Below are positions 11,161 through 24,960 of a stretch of 64,000 bases of DNA, one piece after another. Made by a program: the position numbers and the translations under genes. A model generated the notes under the pieces. It made no database searches. It saw only the letters and a program-made list of their open reading frames with translations, and had not been told where the DNA came from. The stretch is from Wyeomyia smithii (taxonomy: Eukaryota > Arthropoda > Insecta > Diptera > Culicidae). The stretch covers positions 24,435,530-24,499,529 of the forward strand of contig NC_073696.1 of NCBI RefSeq assembly GCF_029784165.1, written 5' to 3'. Each line of letters begins with the position of its first letter. Positions within the stretch are counted from its first letter, which is position 1.

Positions 11161-11780
11161 AAATTTTCAAGTAAAAATTCTGGAAGATTCGTAGCTCGCT
11201 GCTCTTTGGAGGTTTCCGCAGATGAAAAAAAGATTCTTAACCGATGAACATTTTCGTAAAGATATGCGAAAGGTGCGGAACTCTTCTGTTGTACCAGATA
11301 GTGAATTTGACGCTTGAAGCATCGTGCAGCTCTTCTCAGGAGTCAACTGTTCCACTGCATACTAACCGATACCAACGTCACTGGACCTACTCTACCGTCA
11401 CGCTTCACTGCATCAAATCCAAAACCAACTCTGGGAAAGTCTTGGTGTCGAATCGGGTCGCAGAGATCCAATGCTTAAAGAAGGATCCGAATCTTGAAGA
11501 CTATATCTTCCAAGAAATGCTTGCAAGCCAGATCCTTAACGACAAGTGAAATTATAGGAAGGGAAGCGTCTGTTGGTTTCCCTACATCTACAGCGAGTCC
11601 TTGGAATCAACCAGCCTGCTTACTTCCTAAAGATCAGAACGTGTTGTCGTCGCTGTCACCTCAAAAAGTGGATGTCAAATCATTGGTCCACCTGTGGATT
11701 CCCCACGGATTTACAACGGAAAATCAACTGCAAAAGCAGTCAGGGTCGCATCAATATCGCTAATGCAAAACCTGGAAAAA
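11160..11780 (+). pseudogene. BEL/Pao retrotransposon pol remnant
   Basis: In the plus frame at 11244-11549 the residues HWTYSTVTLHCIKSKTNSG and VSNRVAEIQCL match the RNase H and downstream region of BEL/Pao Pol, where WTDS...LHWIKS and F(V/A)(S/A)NRVAEIQ are hallmarks. Similarity continues weakly in shifted frames to about 11640. Several frameshifts and stops; no LTRs seen. The heptamer satellite begins a few bases after it. Confidence 0.7.
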
Positions 11781-11787
11781 TTTAAAT

Positions 11788-14700
11788 TAAAAATAGAAAA
11801 TAGAAAATAGAAAATAGAAAATAGAAAATAGAAAATAGAAAATAGAAAATAGAAAATAGAAAATAGAAAATAGAAAATAGAAAATAGAAAATAGAAAATA
11901 GAAAATAGAAAATAGAAAATAGAAAATAGAAAATAGAAAATAGAAAATAGAAAATAGAAAATAGAAAATAGAAAATAGAAAATAGAAAATAGAAAATAGA
12001 AATAGAAAATAGAAAATAGAAAATAGAAAATAGAAAATAGAAAATAGAAAATAGAAAATAGAAATAGAAAATAGAAAATAGAAAATAGAAAATAGAAAAT
12101 AGAAATAGAAAATAGAAATAGAAAATAGAAAATAGAAAATAGAAAATAGAAAATAGAAAATAGAAAATAGAAAATAGAAAATAGAAAATAGAAAATAGAA
12201 AATAGAAAATAGAAAATAGAAAATAGAAAATAGAAAATAGAAAATAGAAAATAGAAAATAGAAATAGAAAATAGAAAATAGAAAATAGAAAATAGAAAAT
12301 AGAAAATAGAAAATAGAAAATAGAAAATAGAAAATATAAAATAGAAAATAGAAAATAGAAAATAGAAAATAGAAAATGGAAAATAGAAAATAGAAAATAG
12401 AAAATAGAAAATAGAAAATAGAAAATAGAAAATAGAAAATAGAAAATAGAAAATAGAAAATAGAAAATAGAAAATAGAAAATAGAAAACAGAAAATAGAA
12501 AATAGAAAATAGAAAATAGAAAATAGAAAATAGAAAATAGAAAATAGAAAATAGAAAATAGAAAATAGAAAATAGAAAATAGAAAATTGAAAATAGAAAA
12601 TTGAAAATAGAAAATAGAAAATAGAAAATAGAAAATAGAAAATAGAAAATAGAAAATAGAAAATAGAAAATAGAAAATAGAAAATAGAAAATAGAAATAG
12701 AAAATAGAAAATAGAAAATGAAAATTGAAAATAGAAAATAGAAATAGAAAATAGAAAATAGAAAATAGAAAATAGAAAATAGAAAATAGAAAATAGAAAA
12801 TAGAAATAGAAAATAGAAAATAGAAAATAGAAAATAGAAAATAGAAAATAGAAAATAGAAAATAGAAAATAGAAAATAGAAAATAGAAAATAGAAAATAG
12901 AAAATAGAAAATAGCAAATAGAAAATAGAAAATAGAAAATAGAAAATAGAAAATAGAAAATAGACAATAGAAAATAGAAAATAGAAAATAGAAAATAGAA
13001 AATAGAAATAGAAAATAGAAAATAGAAAATAGAAAATAGAAAATAGAAAATAGAAAATAGAAAATAGAAATAGAAAATAGAAAATAGAAAATAGAAATAG
13101 AAAATAGAAAATAGAAATAGAAATAGAAAATAGAAAATAGAAATAGAAAATAGAAAATAGAAAATAGAAAATAGAAAATAGAAAATAGAAAATAGAAAAT
13201 AGAAAATAGAAAATAGAAAATAGAAAATAGAAAATAGAAATAGAATAGAAAATAGAAAATAGAAAATAGAAAATAGAAAATAGAAAATAGAAAAATAGAA
13301 AATAGAAAATAGAAATAGAAAATAGAAAATAGAAAATAGAAAATAGAAAATAGAAAATAGAAAATAGAAAATAGAAAATAGAAAATAGAAATAGAAAATA
13401 GAAAATAGAAAATAGAAAATAGAAAATAGAAAATAGAAAATAGAAATAGAAATAGAAAATAGAAAATTGAAAATAGAAAATAGAAAATAGAAAATAGAAA
13501 ATAGAAATAGAAAATAGAAAATAGAAAATAGAAAATAGAAAATCGAAAATAGAAAATAGAAAATAGAAATAGAAAATAGAAAATAGAAAATAGAAAATGA
13601 AAATTGAAAATAGAAAATAGAAAAAAAAAATAGAAAATAGAAATAGAAAATAGAAAATAGAAAATAGAAATAGAAAATAGAAAATAGAAAATAGAAAATA
13701 GAAAATGGAAATAGAAATAGAAAATAGAAAATAGAAAATAGAAAATAGAAAATAGAAAATAGAAAATAGAAAATAGAAAATAGAAAATAGAAAATAGAAA
13801 ATAGAAAATAGAAAATAGAAAATAGAAAATAGAAATGAAAATAGAAAATAAAATAGAAAATAGAAAATAGAAAATAGAAAATAGAAAATAGAAAATAGAA
13901 AATAGAAAATAGAAAATAGAAAATAGAAAATAGAAATAGAAATAGAAAATAGAAAATAGAAAATAGAAAATAGAAAATAGAAAATAGAAAATTGAAAAAA
14001 GAAAATAGAAAATAGAAAATAGAAAAAGAAAATAGAAAATAGAAAATAGAAAATAGAAAATAGAAAATAGAAAATAGAAAATAGAAAATAGAAAATAGAA
14101 ATAGAAAATAGAAAATAGAAAATAGAAAATAGAAAATAGAAAATAGAAAATAGAAAAGAAATAGAAAATAGAAAATAGAAAAAGAAAATAGAAATAGAAA
14201 TTAAAAAATAGAAAATAGAAAATAGAAAATAGAAAATAGAAAATAGAAAATAGAAAATAGAAAATAGAAAATAGAAAATAGAAAATAGAAATAGAAAATA
14301 GAAAATAGAAAATAGAAAATAGAAATAGAAATAGAAAATAGAAAATAGAAAATAGAAAATAGAAATAGAAAATAGAAAAATAGAAAATAGAAAATAGAAA
14401 ATAGAAAATAGAAAATAGAAAATAGAAATAGAAAATAGAAAATAGAAATAGAAAATAGAAAATAGAAAATAGAAAATAGAAATAGAAAATAGAAAATAGA
14501 AAATAGAAAATAGAAAATAGAAATAGAAAATAGAAAATAGAAAATAGAAAATAGAAAATTAGAAAATAGAAATAAAATAGAAATAGAAAATAGAAAATGA
14601 AAAATAGAAAATAGAAAATAGAAAATAGAATATAGAAAATAGAAAATGGAAAATAGAAAATAGAAAATAGAAATAGAAAATAGAAAATAGAAATACAAAT

Positions 14701-17700
14701 AGAAATAGAAAATAGAAAATAGAAAATAGAAAATAGAAAATAGAAAATAGAAAATAGAAATAGAAAATAGAAAATAGAAAATAGAAAATAGAAAATAGAA
14801 AATAGAAAATAGAAAATAGAAAATAGAAAATAGAAAATAGAAAATAGAAAATAGAAAATAGAAATAGAAAATAGAAAATAGAAAAAGAAAATAGAAAATA
14901 GAAAATAGAAAATAGAAAATAGAAAATAGAAAATAGAAAATAGAAATAGAAATATAGAAAATAGAAAATAGAAAATAGAAAATAGAAAATAGAAAATAGA
15001 AAATAGAAAATAGAAATAGAAAATAGAAAATAGAAAATAGAAAATAGAAAATAGAAAATAGAAAATAGAAAATAGAAATAGAAATAGAAAATAGAAAATA
15101 GAAAATAGAAAATAGAAAATAGAAATAGAAAATAGAAAATAGAAAATAGAAAATAGAAATAGAAAATAGAAAATAGAAAATAGAAATAGAAAATAGAAAA
15201 TAGAAAATAGAAAATAGAAAATAGAAATAGAAAATAGAAAATAGAAAATAGAAAATAGAAAATAGAAAATAGAAAATAGAAATAGAAAATAGAAAATAGA
15301 AAATAGAAAATAGAAAATAAAAAATAGAAATAGAAAATAGAAAATGAAAAATAGAAAATAGAAAATAGAAAATAGAATATAGAAAATAGAAAATGGAAAA
15401 TAGAAAATAGAAAATAGAAAATAGAAAATAGAAAATACAAAATAGAAAATAGAAAATAGAAAATAGAAAATAGAAATAGAAAATAGAAAATAGAAAATAG
15501 AAAATAGAAAATAGAAATAGAAAATAGAAAAATAGAAAATAGAAAATAGAAATAGAAAATAGAAAATAGAAAATAGAAAATAGAAAATAGAAAATAGAAA
15601 TAGAAAATAGAAAATAGAAAATAGAAAATAGAAAATAGAAAATAGAAAATAGAAAATAGAAAATAGAAAATAGAAATAGAAATAGAAAATAGAAAAGAAA
15701 ATAGAAAATAGAAAATAGAAAATAGAAAATAGAAAATAGAAAATAGAAAATAGAAAATAGAAAATAGAAAATAGAAAATAGAAAATAGAAAATAGAAAAT
15801 AGAAAATAGAAAATAGAAAATGGAAAATGGAAAATAGAAAATAGAAAATAGAAAATAGAAAATAGAAAATAGAAAATAGAAAATAGAAATGGAAAATAGA
15901 AAATAGAAAATAGAAAATAGAAAATAGAAAATATAAAATAGAAAATAGAAAATAGAAAATAGAAATAGAAAATAAAAAATAGAAAATAGAAAATAGAAAA
16001 TAGAAAATAGAAAATAGAAAATAGAAAATAGAAATAGAAAATAGAAATAGAAAATAGAAAATAGAAATAGAAAAATAGAAAATAGAAAATAGAAATAGAA
16101 AATAGAAAATAGAAATAGAAAATGAAAAATAGAAATAGAAAATAGAAAATAGAAAATAGAAAATAGAAAATAGAAATAGAAATAGAAAATAGAAATAGAA
16201 ATAGAAAATAGAAAATAGAAATAGAAAATAGAAAATAGAAAATAGAAAATAGAAAATAGACAATAGAAAAAAAATAGAAAATAGAAAATAGAAAATAGAA
16301 AATAGAAATAGAAATTGAAAATAGAAAATAGAAAATAGAAAATAGAAAATAGAAAATAGAAAATAGAAAATAGAAAATAGAAAATAGAAAATAGAAAATA
16401 GAAATAGAAAATAGAAATAGAAAATAGAAAATAGAAAATAGAAAATAGAATAGAATAGAAAATAGAAAATAGAAAATAGAAAATAGAAAATAGAAAATAG
16501 AAAATAGAAATAGAAAATAGAAATAGAAAATAGAAAATAGAAAATAGAAAATAGAAATAGAAAATAGTAAATAGAAAATAGAAAATAGAAAATAGAACAT
16601 AGGAAAATAGAAAATAGAAAATAGAAAATAGAAAATAGAAAATAGAAAATAGAAAATAGAAAATAGAAAATAGAAATAGAAAATAGAAAATAGAAAATAG
16701 AAAATAGAAAATAGAAAAAGAAAATAGAAAATAGAAAATAGAAAATAGAAAAGAAAAGAAAATAGAAAATAGAAAATAGAAAAAGAATAGAAAATAGAAA
16801 ATAGAAATAGAAAATAGAAAATGAAATAGAAATAGAAAATAGAAATAGAAAATAGAAATAGAAAATAGAAAATAGAATAGAAAATAGAAATAGAAAATAG
16901 AAAATAGAAAATAGAAATAGAAAATAGAAAATGAAAATAGAAAATAGAAAATAGAAAATAGAAAATAGAAAATAGAAAATAGAAAATAGAAATAGAAAAT
17001 AGAAAATAGAAAATAGAAAATAGAAAATGAAAAATAGAAAATAGAAATTAGAAATTGAAAATAGAAAATAGAAATGAAATAGAAAAGAATAGAAATAGAA
17101 AATAGAAAATAGAAAATAGAAAATAGAAAATAGAAAATAGAAAATAGAAAATAGAAAATAGAAATAGAAATTAGAAATAGAAAATAGAAAATAGAAAATA
17201 GAAAATAGAAATAGAAAATAGAAAATAGAAAATAGAAAATAGAAAATAGAAAATAGAAAATAGAAATAGAAAATAGAAAATAGAAAATAGAAAATAGAAA
17301 ATAGAAATAGAAAATAGAAAATAGAAAATAGAAAATAGAAAATAGAAAATAGAAAATAGAAATAGAAAATAGAAAATAGAAAATAGAAAATAGAAAATAG
17401 AAAATAGAAAATAGAAAATAGAAAATAGAAAATAGAAAAATAGAAAATAGAAAATAGAAAATAGAAAATAGAAATTAGAAATAGAAATAGAAAATAGAAA
17501 TAGAAAATAGAAAATAGAAATTGAAAATAGAAAATAGAAAATAGAAAATAGAAAATTAGAAAATAGAAAATAGAAAATTAGAAAATAGAAAATAGAAAAT
17601 AGAAAATAGAAAATAGAAAATAGAAAATAGAAAATAGAAAGAATAGAAAATAGAAAATAGAAAATAGAAAATAGAAAATAGAAAATAGAAAATAGAAAAC

Positions 17701-20700
17701 NNNNNNNNNNNNNNNNNNNNNNNNNNNNNNNNNNNNNNNNNNNNNNNNNNNNNNNNNNNNNNNNNNNNNNNNNNNNNNNNNNNNNNNNNNNNNNNNNNNN
17801 NNNNNNNNNNNNNNNNNNNNNNNNNNNNNNNNNNNNNNNNNNNNNNNNNNNNNNNNNNNNNNNNNNNNNNNNNNNNNNNNNNNNNNNNNNNNNNNNNNNN
17901 NNNNNNNNNNNNNNNNNNNNNNNNNNNNNNNNNNNNNNNNNNNNNNNNNNNNNNNNNNNNNNNNNNNNNNNNNNNNNNNNNNNNNNNNNNNNNNNNNNNN
18001 NNNNNNNNNNNNNNNNNNNNNNNNNNNNNNNNNNNNNNNNNNNNNNNNNNNNNNNNNNNNNNNNNNNNNNNNNNNNNNNNNNNNNNNNNNNNNNNNNNNN
18101 NNNNNNNNNNNNNNNNNNNNNNNNNNNNNNNNNNNNNNNNNNNNNNNNNNNNNNNNNNNNNNNNNNNNNNNNNNNNNNNNNNNNNNNNNNNNNNNNNNNN
18201 AAAATAGAAAATAGAAAATAGAAAATGGAAAATGGAAAAATAGAAAATAGAAAATAGAAAATAGAAAATAGAAAATAGAAAATAGAAAATAGAAAAATGG
18301 AAAATAGAAAATAGAAAATAGAAAATAGAAAATAGAAAATAGAAAATAGAAAATAGAAAAATATAAAATAGAAAATAGAAAATAAAAAATAGAAAATAGA
18401 AAATAGAAAATAGAAAATAGAAAATAGAAAATAGAAAATAGAAAATAGAAAATAGAAAATAGAAAATAGAAAAATAGAAAATAGAAAATAGAAAATAGAA
18501 AATAGAAAATAGAAAATAGAAAATAGAAATAGAAAATGAAAAATAGAAAATAGAAAATAGAAAATAGAAAATAGAAAATAGAAAATAGAAAATAGAAAAT
18601 AGAAAATAGAAAATAGAAAATAGAAAATAGAAAATAGAAAAATAGAAAATAGAAAATAGAAAATAGAAAATAGAAAATAGAAAATAGAAAAATAGAAAAT
18701 GGACAATAGAAAAAAAAAAATAGAAAATAGAAAATAGAAAAATAGAAAATAGAAATAGAAATTGAAAATAGAAAATAGAAAATAGAAAATAGAAAATAGA
18801 AAATAGAAAATAGAAAATAGAAAATAGAAAATAGAAAATAGAAAATAGAAAATAGAAAATAGAAAATAGAAAATAGAAAATAGAAAATAGAAAAATAGAA
18901 AATAGAAAATAGAAAATAGAAAATAGAAAAATAGAAAATAGAAAATAGAAAATAGAAAAATAGAAAATAGAAAATAGAAAATAGAAAATAGAAAATAGAA
19001 AATAAAAAATAGAAAATAGAAAATAGTAAATAGAAAATAGAAAATAGAAAATAGAACATAGGAAATAGAAAATAGAAAATAGAAAATAGAAAATAGAAAA
19101 TAGAAAATAGAAAATAGAAAATAGAAAATAGAAAATAGAAAATAGAAAATAGAAAATAGAAAATAGAAAAATAGAAAATAGAAAATAGAAAATAGAAAAT
19201 AGAAAATAGAAAAATAGAAAATAGAAAACAGAAAAACAGAAAATAGAAAATAGAAAAATAGAAAAAAAGAAAATAGAAAATAGAAAATGGAAAATAGAAA
19301 ATAGAAAATAGAAAATAGACAATAGAAAATAGAAAATAGAAAATAGAAAATAGAAATAGAAAATAGAAAAATAGAAAATAGAAAATAGAAAATAGAAAAT
19401 AGAAAATAGAAAAATAGTAAATAGAAAATAGAAAATGGATAATAGAAAATAGAAAATAGAAAATAGAAAATAGAAAATAGAAAATAGAAAATAGAAAATA
19501 GAAAATAGAAAATAGAAAATAGAAAATAGAAAAATGAAAAATAGAAAAATAGAAAATAGAAAATAGAAAATAGAAAAATAGAAAATGGAAAATAGAAAAC
19601 AGAAAATAGAAAATAGAAATAGAAAATAGAAAAATAGAAAATAGAAAGAAAATAGAAAATAGAAAATAGAAAATAGAAAATAGAAAATAGAAAATAGAAA
19701 ATAGAAAATAAAAATAGAAAATAGAAAATAGAAAATAGAAAAATAAAAATAGAAAATAGACAAAAGAAAAAAAAAAATAGAAAATAGAAAATAGAAAAAT
19801 AGAAAATAGAAAATAGAAAATAGAAAATAGAAAATAGAAAATAGAAAATAGAAAATAGAAAATAGAAAATAGAAAATAGAAAATAGAAAATAGAAAATAG
19901 AAAATAGAAAATAGAAAATAGAAAATAGAAAAAAAGAAAATAGAAAATAGAAAATAGAAAATAGAAAATAGAAAACAGAAAAAAAAATAGAAAATAGAAA
20001 ATAGAAAATAGAAAAATAGAAAATAGAAAATAGAAAATAGAAAATAGAAAATAGAAAAATAGAAAATAGTAAATAGAAAATAGAAAATGGAAAATAGAAA
20101 ATAGATAATAGAAAATAGAAAATAAAAATAGAAAATAGAAAATAGAAAATAGAAAATAGAAAATAGAAAATAGAAATAGAAAATAGAAAATAGAAAATAG
20201 AAAATAAAAATAGAAAATAGAAAATAGTAAATAGAAAATAGAAAATAGAAAATAGAAAATAGAAATAGAAAATAGAAAATAGAAAATAGAAAATAGAAAA
20301 TAGTAAAGAAAAATAGAAAATAGAAAATAGAAAATAGAAAATAGAAAATAGAAAATAGAAAATAGAAAATAGAAAATAGAAAATAGAAAATAGAAAATAG
20401 AAAATAGAAAATAGAAAATAGAAAAATAGAAAATAGAAAATAGAAAATAGAAAAAATAGAAAATAGAAAATAGAAAATAGAAAATAGAAAATAGAAAATA
20501 GAAAATAGAAAATAGAAAATAGAAAATAGAAAATAGTAATAGAAAATAGAAATGAAAATAGAAAATAGAAAATTAGAAAATAGAAAATAGAAAATAGAAA
20601 ATAAAAAATAGAAAATAGAAAATAGAAAATAGAAAAAAGAAAATAGAAAAAAAGAAAAATAGAAAATAGGAAATAGAAAATAGAAAATAGAAAATAGAAA

Positions 20701-20724
20701 AAAAAAAATAAAAAAATAGAAAAT
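11788..20724. repeat. heptanucleotide satellite, TAGAAAA variant
   Basis: Tandem TAGAAAA (TTTTCTA on the other strand), about 8.9 kb including a 500-base gap. From 11788 to about 13000 it is nearly pure 7-mer. From about 13000 to 17500 many 6-mers (TAGAAA) are interspersed. From about 17500 to 20700 8-mers with five A's are common. The minus strand has no stop in any frame and gives an artificial 7-residue repeat (FYFLFSI). Long open frames here are therefore not genes. Local landmarks recur (see findings). Confidence 0.97.
17701..18200. other. assembly gap (500 N)
   Basis: Exactly 500 N's inside the satellite, most likely a placeholder. True array length and spacing across the gap are unknown. 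Confidence 0.95.
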
Positions 20725-23700
20725 ACAAAATACAAAATACAAAATGCAAAATACAAAATACAAAATACAAAATACAAAATACAAAATACAAAATACAAAA
20801 TACAAAAACAAAATACAAAATACAAATACAAAATACAAAATACAAAATACAAAATACAAAATACAAAATACAAAATACAAAATACAAAATACAAAATACA
20901 AAATACAAAATACAAAATACAAAATAACAAAATACAAAATACAAAATACAAAATACAAAATACAAAATACAAAATACAAAAACAAAAAAAATACAAAAAA
21001 AAAATTACAAAAAAAAATACAAATTACAAAATACAAAATACAAAATACAAAATACAAAATACAAAATACAAAATACAAAATACAAAATACAAAATACAAA
21101 ATACAAAAATACAAAATACAAAATACAAAAAACAAAATACAAAATACAAAATACAAAATACAAACAAAACAAAATACAAAAATACAAAATACAAAATACA
21201 AAATACAAAAATACAAAATACAAAATACAAAATACAAAATACAAAAAACAAAATACAAAAAAAAATTACAAAAAAAATTACAATATACAAAATACAAAAT
21301 ACAAAATACAAAATACAAAATACAAAATACAAAATACAAAATACAACATACAACATACAAAATACAAAATACAAAATACAAAATACAAAATACAAAATAC
21401 AAAATACAAAATACAAAATACAAAATACAAAAAAAAAATTACAAAAAAAAATACAAAAAAAAATTACAATATACAAAATACAAAATACAAAATACAAAAT
21501 ACAAAATACAAAATACAAAATACAAAATACAAAATACAAAATACAAAATACAAAAAAATACAAAATACAAAATACAAAATACAAAATACAAAATACAAAA
21601 TACAAAATACAAAATACAAAAATACAAAATACAAAAACAACAAAACAACAAATACAAAATACAAAAAATACAAAATACAAAATACAAAATACAAAATACA
21701 AAATACAAAATACAAAATACAAAATACAAAATACAAAATACAAAATACAAAATACAAAATACAAAATACAAAAAACAAAATACAAAATACAAAATACAAA
21801 ATACAAAATACAAAATACAAAATACAAAATACAAAATACAAAATACAAAATACAAAAATACAAAATACAAAATACAAAATACAAAATACAAAATACAAAA
21901 TACAAAATACAAAATACAAAATACAAAATACAAAATACAAAATACAAAATACAAAATACAAAATACAAAATACAAAATACAAAATACAAAATACAAAATA
22001 CAAAATACAAAATACAAAATACAAAATACAAAATACAAAAACAAAATACAAAATACAAAATACAAAATACAAAATACAAAATACAAAATACACAAAATAC
22101 AAAATACAAAATACAAAATACAAAATACAAAATACAAAATACAAAATACAAAATACAAAATACAAAATACAAAATACAAAATACAAAATACAAAATACAA
22201 AATACAAAATACAAAATACAAAATACAAAATACAAAATACAAAATACAAAATACAAAATACAAAATACAAAATACAAAATACAAAATACAAAATACAAAA
22301 TACAAAATACAAAATACAAAATACAAAATACAAAATACAAAATACAAAATACAAAATACAAAATACAAAATACAAAATACAAAATACAAAATACAAAATA
22401 CAAAATACAAAATACAAAATACAAAATACAAAATACAAAATACAAAATACAAAATACAAAATACAAAATACAAAATACAAAATACAAAATACAAAATACA
22501 AAATACAAAATACAAAATACAAAATACAAAATACAAAATACAAAATACAAAATACAAAATACAAAATACAAAATACAAAATACAAAATACAAAATACAAA
22601 ATACAAAATACAAAAATACAAAATACAAAATACAAAATACAAAATACAAAATACAAAATACAAAATACAAAATACAAAATACAAAATACAAAATACAAAA
22701 TACAAAATACAAAATACAAAATACAAAATACAAAATACAAAATACAAAATACAAAATACAAAATACAAAATACAAAATACAAAATACAAAATACAAATAC
22801 AAAATACAAAATACAAAATACAAAATACAAAATACAAAATACAAAATACAAAATACAAAATACAAAATACAAAATACAAAATACAAAATACAAAATACAA
22901 AATACAAAATACAAAATACAAAATACAAAATACAAAATACAAAATACAAAAACAAAATACAAAAAACAAAATACAAAATACAAAATACAAAATACAAAAT
23001 ACAAAATACAAAATACAAAATACAAAATACAAAATACAAAATACAAAATACAAAATACAAAATACAAAATACAAAATACAAAATACAAAATACAAAATAC
23101 AAAATACAAAATACAAAATACAAAATACAAAATACAAAATACAAAATACAAAATACAAAATACAAAATACAAAATACAAAATACAAAATACAAAATACAA
23201 AATACAAAATACAAAATACAAAATACAAAATACAAAATACAAAATACAAAATACAAAATACAAAATACAAAATACAAAATACAAAATACAAAATACAAAA
23301 TACAAAATACAAAATACAAAATACAAAATACAAAATACAAAATACAAAATACAAAATACAAAATACAAAATACAAAATACAAAATACAAAATACAAAATA
23401 CAAAATACAAAATACAAAATACAAAATACAAAATACAAAATACAAAATACAAAATACAAAATACAAAATACAAAATACAAAATACAAAATACAAAATACA
23501 AAATACAAAATACAAAATACAAAATACAAAATACAAAATACAAAATACAAAATACAAAATACAAAATACAAAATACAAAATACAAAATACAAAATACAAA
23601 ATACAAAATACAAAATACAAAATACAAAATACAAAATACAAAATACAAAATACAAAATACAAAATACAAAATACAAAATACAAAATACAAAATACAAAAT

Positions 23701-24566
23701 ACAAAATACAAAATACAAAATACAAAATACAAAATACAAAATACAAAATACAAAATACAAAATACAAAATACAAAATACGAAATACAAAATACAAAATAC
23801 AAAATACAAAATACAAAATACAAAATACAAAATACAAAATACAAAATACAAAATACGAAATACAAAATACAAAATACAAAATACAAAATACAAAATACAA
23901 AATACAAAAAAAAATTACAAAAAAAAATTACAAAATAAATAACAAAAAAAATTACAATATACAAAATACAAAATACAAAATACAAAATACAAAATACAAA
24001 ATACAAAATACAAAATACAAAATACAAAATACAAAATACAAAATACAAAATACAAAATACAAAATACAAAATACAAAATACAAAATACAAAATACAAAAT
24101 ACAAAATACAAAATACAAAATACAAAATACAAAATACAAAATACAAAATACAAAATACAAAATACAAAATACAAAATACAAAATACAAAATACAAAATAC
24201 AAAATACAAAATACAAAATACAAAATACAAAATACAAAATACAAAATACAAAATACAAAATACAAAATACAAAATACAAAATACAAAATACAAAATACAA
24301 AATACAAAATACAAAATACAAAATACAAAATACAAAATACAAAATACAAAATACAAAATACAAAATACAAAATACAAAATACAAAATACAAAATACAAAA
24401 TACAAAATACAAAATACAAAATACAAAATACAAAATACAAAATACAAAATACAAAATACAAAATACAGAATACAAAATACAAAATACAAAATACAAAATA
24501 CAAATACAAATACAAAATACAAAATACAAAATACAAAATACAAATTACAAAATACAAAATACAAAA
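20725..24566. repeat. heptanucleotide satellite, TACAAAA variant
   Basis: Tandem TACAAAA for about 3.8 kb, differing from the left domain by G to C at one position of the 7-mer. The change is sharp, within a few bases near 20720. About 21650-24560 is very regular. Islands with long A runs and ATTACAATATAC punctuate it at about 20990, 21250, 21430 and 23905. Both strands lack stops in most of it, giving repeats KYKIQNT or YFVFCIL; these are artefacts. Confidence 0.97.
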
Positions 24567-24624
24567 TGAAAAATGGAAAATTTAAAATTGAAAATATAAA
24601 ACTGATAATTGAAAATAGAAAATA
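24567..24624. repeat. degenerate right edge of the satellite
   Basis: Decayed units such as AAAATGG, AAAATTG and AAAATAT, ending in a short GAAAATAGAAAATATAC. The last units are of the TAGAAAA type, so the TACAAAA block is bordered by the G-type on both sides. Confidence 0.7.
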
Positions 24625-24679
24625 TACTTTTAGTTATGCAAAAACGTCTGAATTTGTGCCTAGCAATCATAATTTAGGG

Positions 24680-24960
24680 GTTTTGTTACTTTTCCATTAC
24701 ATTCAAAGAAAACGGCGGCTGATGCACAACGAGAGTTGAAAAAAATATACAGAAATGCTGCTCCGAAACACCGGGTCGTTTTAATTTCGTCCCAGTAAAG
24801 ACGTTAATTTCGATGTTAATGATTTCCCGCGTGAAGGAAGGCCTTCAAAGTAAAACCTTCGAAGACGCTCAATCGGAAATATTGTCCGATGATCTCGCCT
24901 CAGTGTAACCCGTCGAACAATTTCGCTGATGCTCTTAGGATTGGTTGCAGATTAGTTTAC
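24680..24960 (+). pseudogene. mariner-family transposase N-terminal scrap
   Basis: Read in shifting plus frames, the residues KTAADAQRELKKIY, DVNFDVNDFPREGRPS, EDAQSEILSDDLAS and ISLML match the DNA-binding N-terminal half of mariner transposases (AA..A...L...YG; W..RF..GDFD..D..R.GRP). Frameshifts and stops throughout. The catalytic part is absent and no terminal inverted repeats were found. Confidence 0.7.

Noticed and set aside
11711..20996. Open frames of up to about 1,500 codons on the minus strand
   Set aside because: TTTTCTA repeats have no stop in any frame and yield a fixed 7-residue cycle; unit-length variants only change phase. No promoter, domain or composition of a gene.
20744..24564. 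Open frames of about 1,000 codons on both strands in the TACAAAA array
   Set aside because: Same artefact: the 21-nt cycle encodes KYKIQNT one way and YFVFCIL the other, with no stop.
11788..24566. Telomere repeat
   Set aside because: The unit is not TTAGG-like, Diptera lack telomerase repeats, and the array is internal with TE remnants on both sides.
11788..24566. CRISPR array
   Set aside because: No repeat-spacer alternation; continuous 7-mers in a eukaryotic genome.
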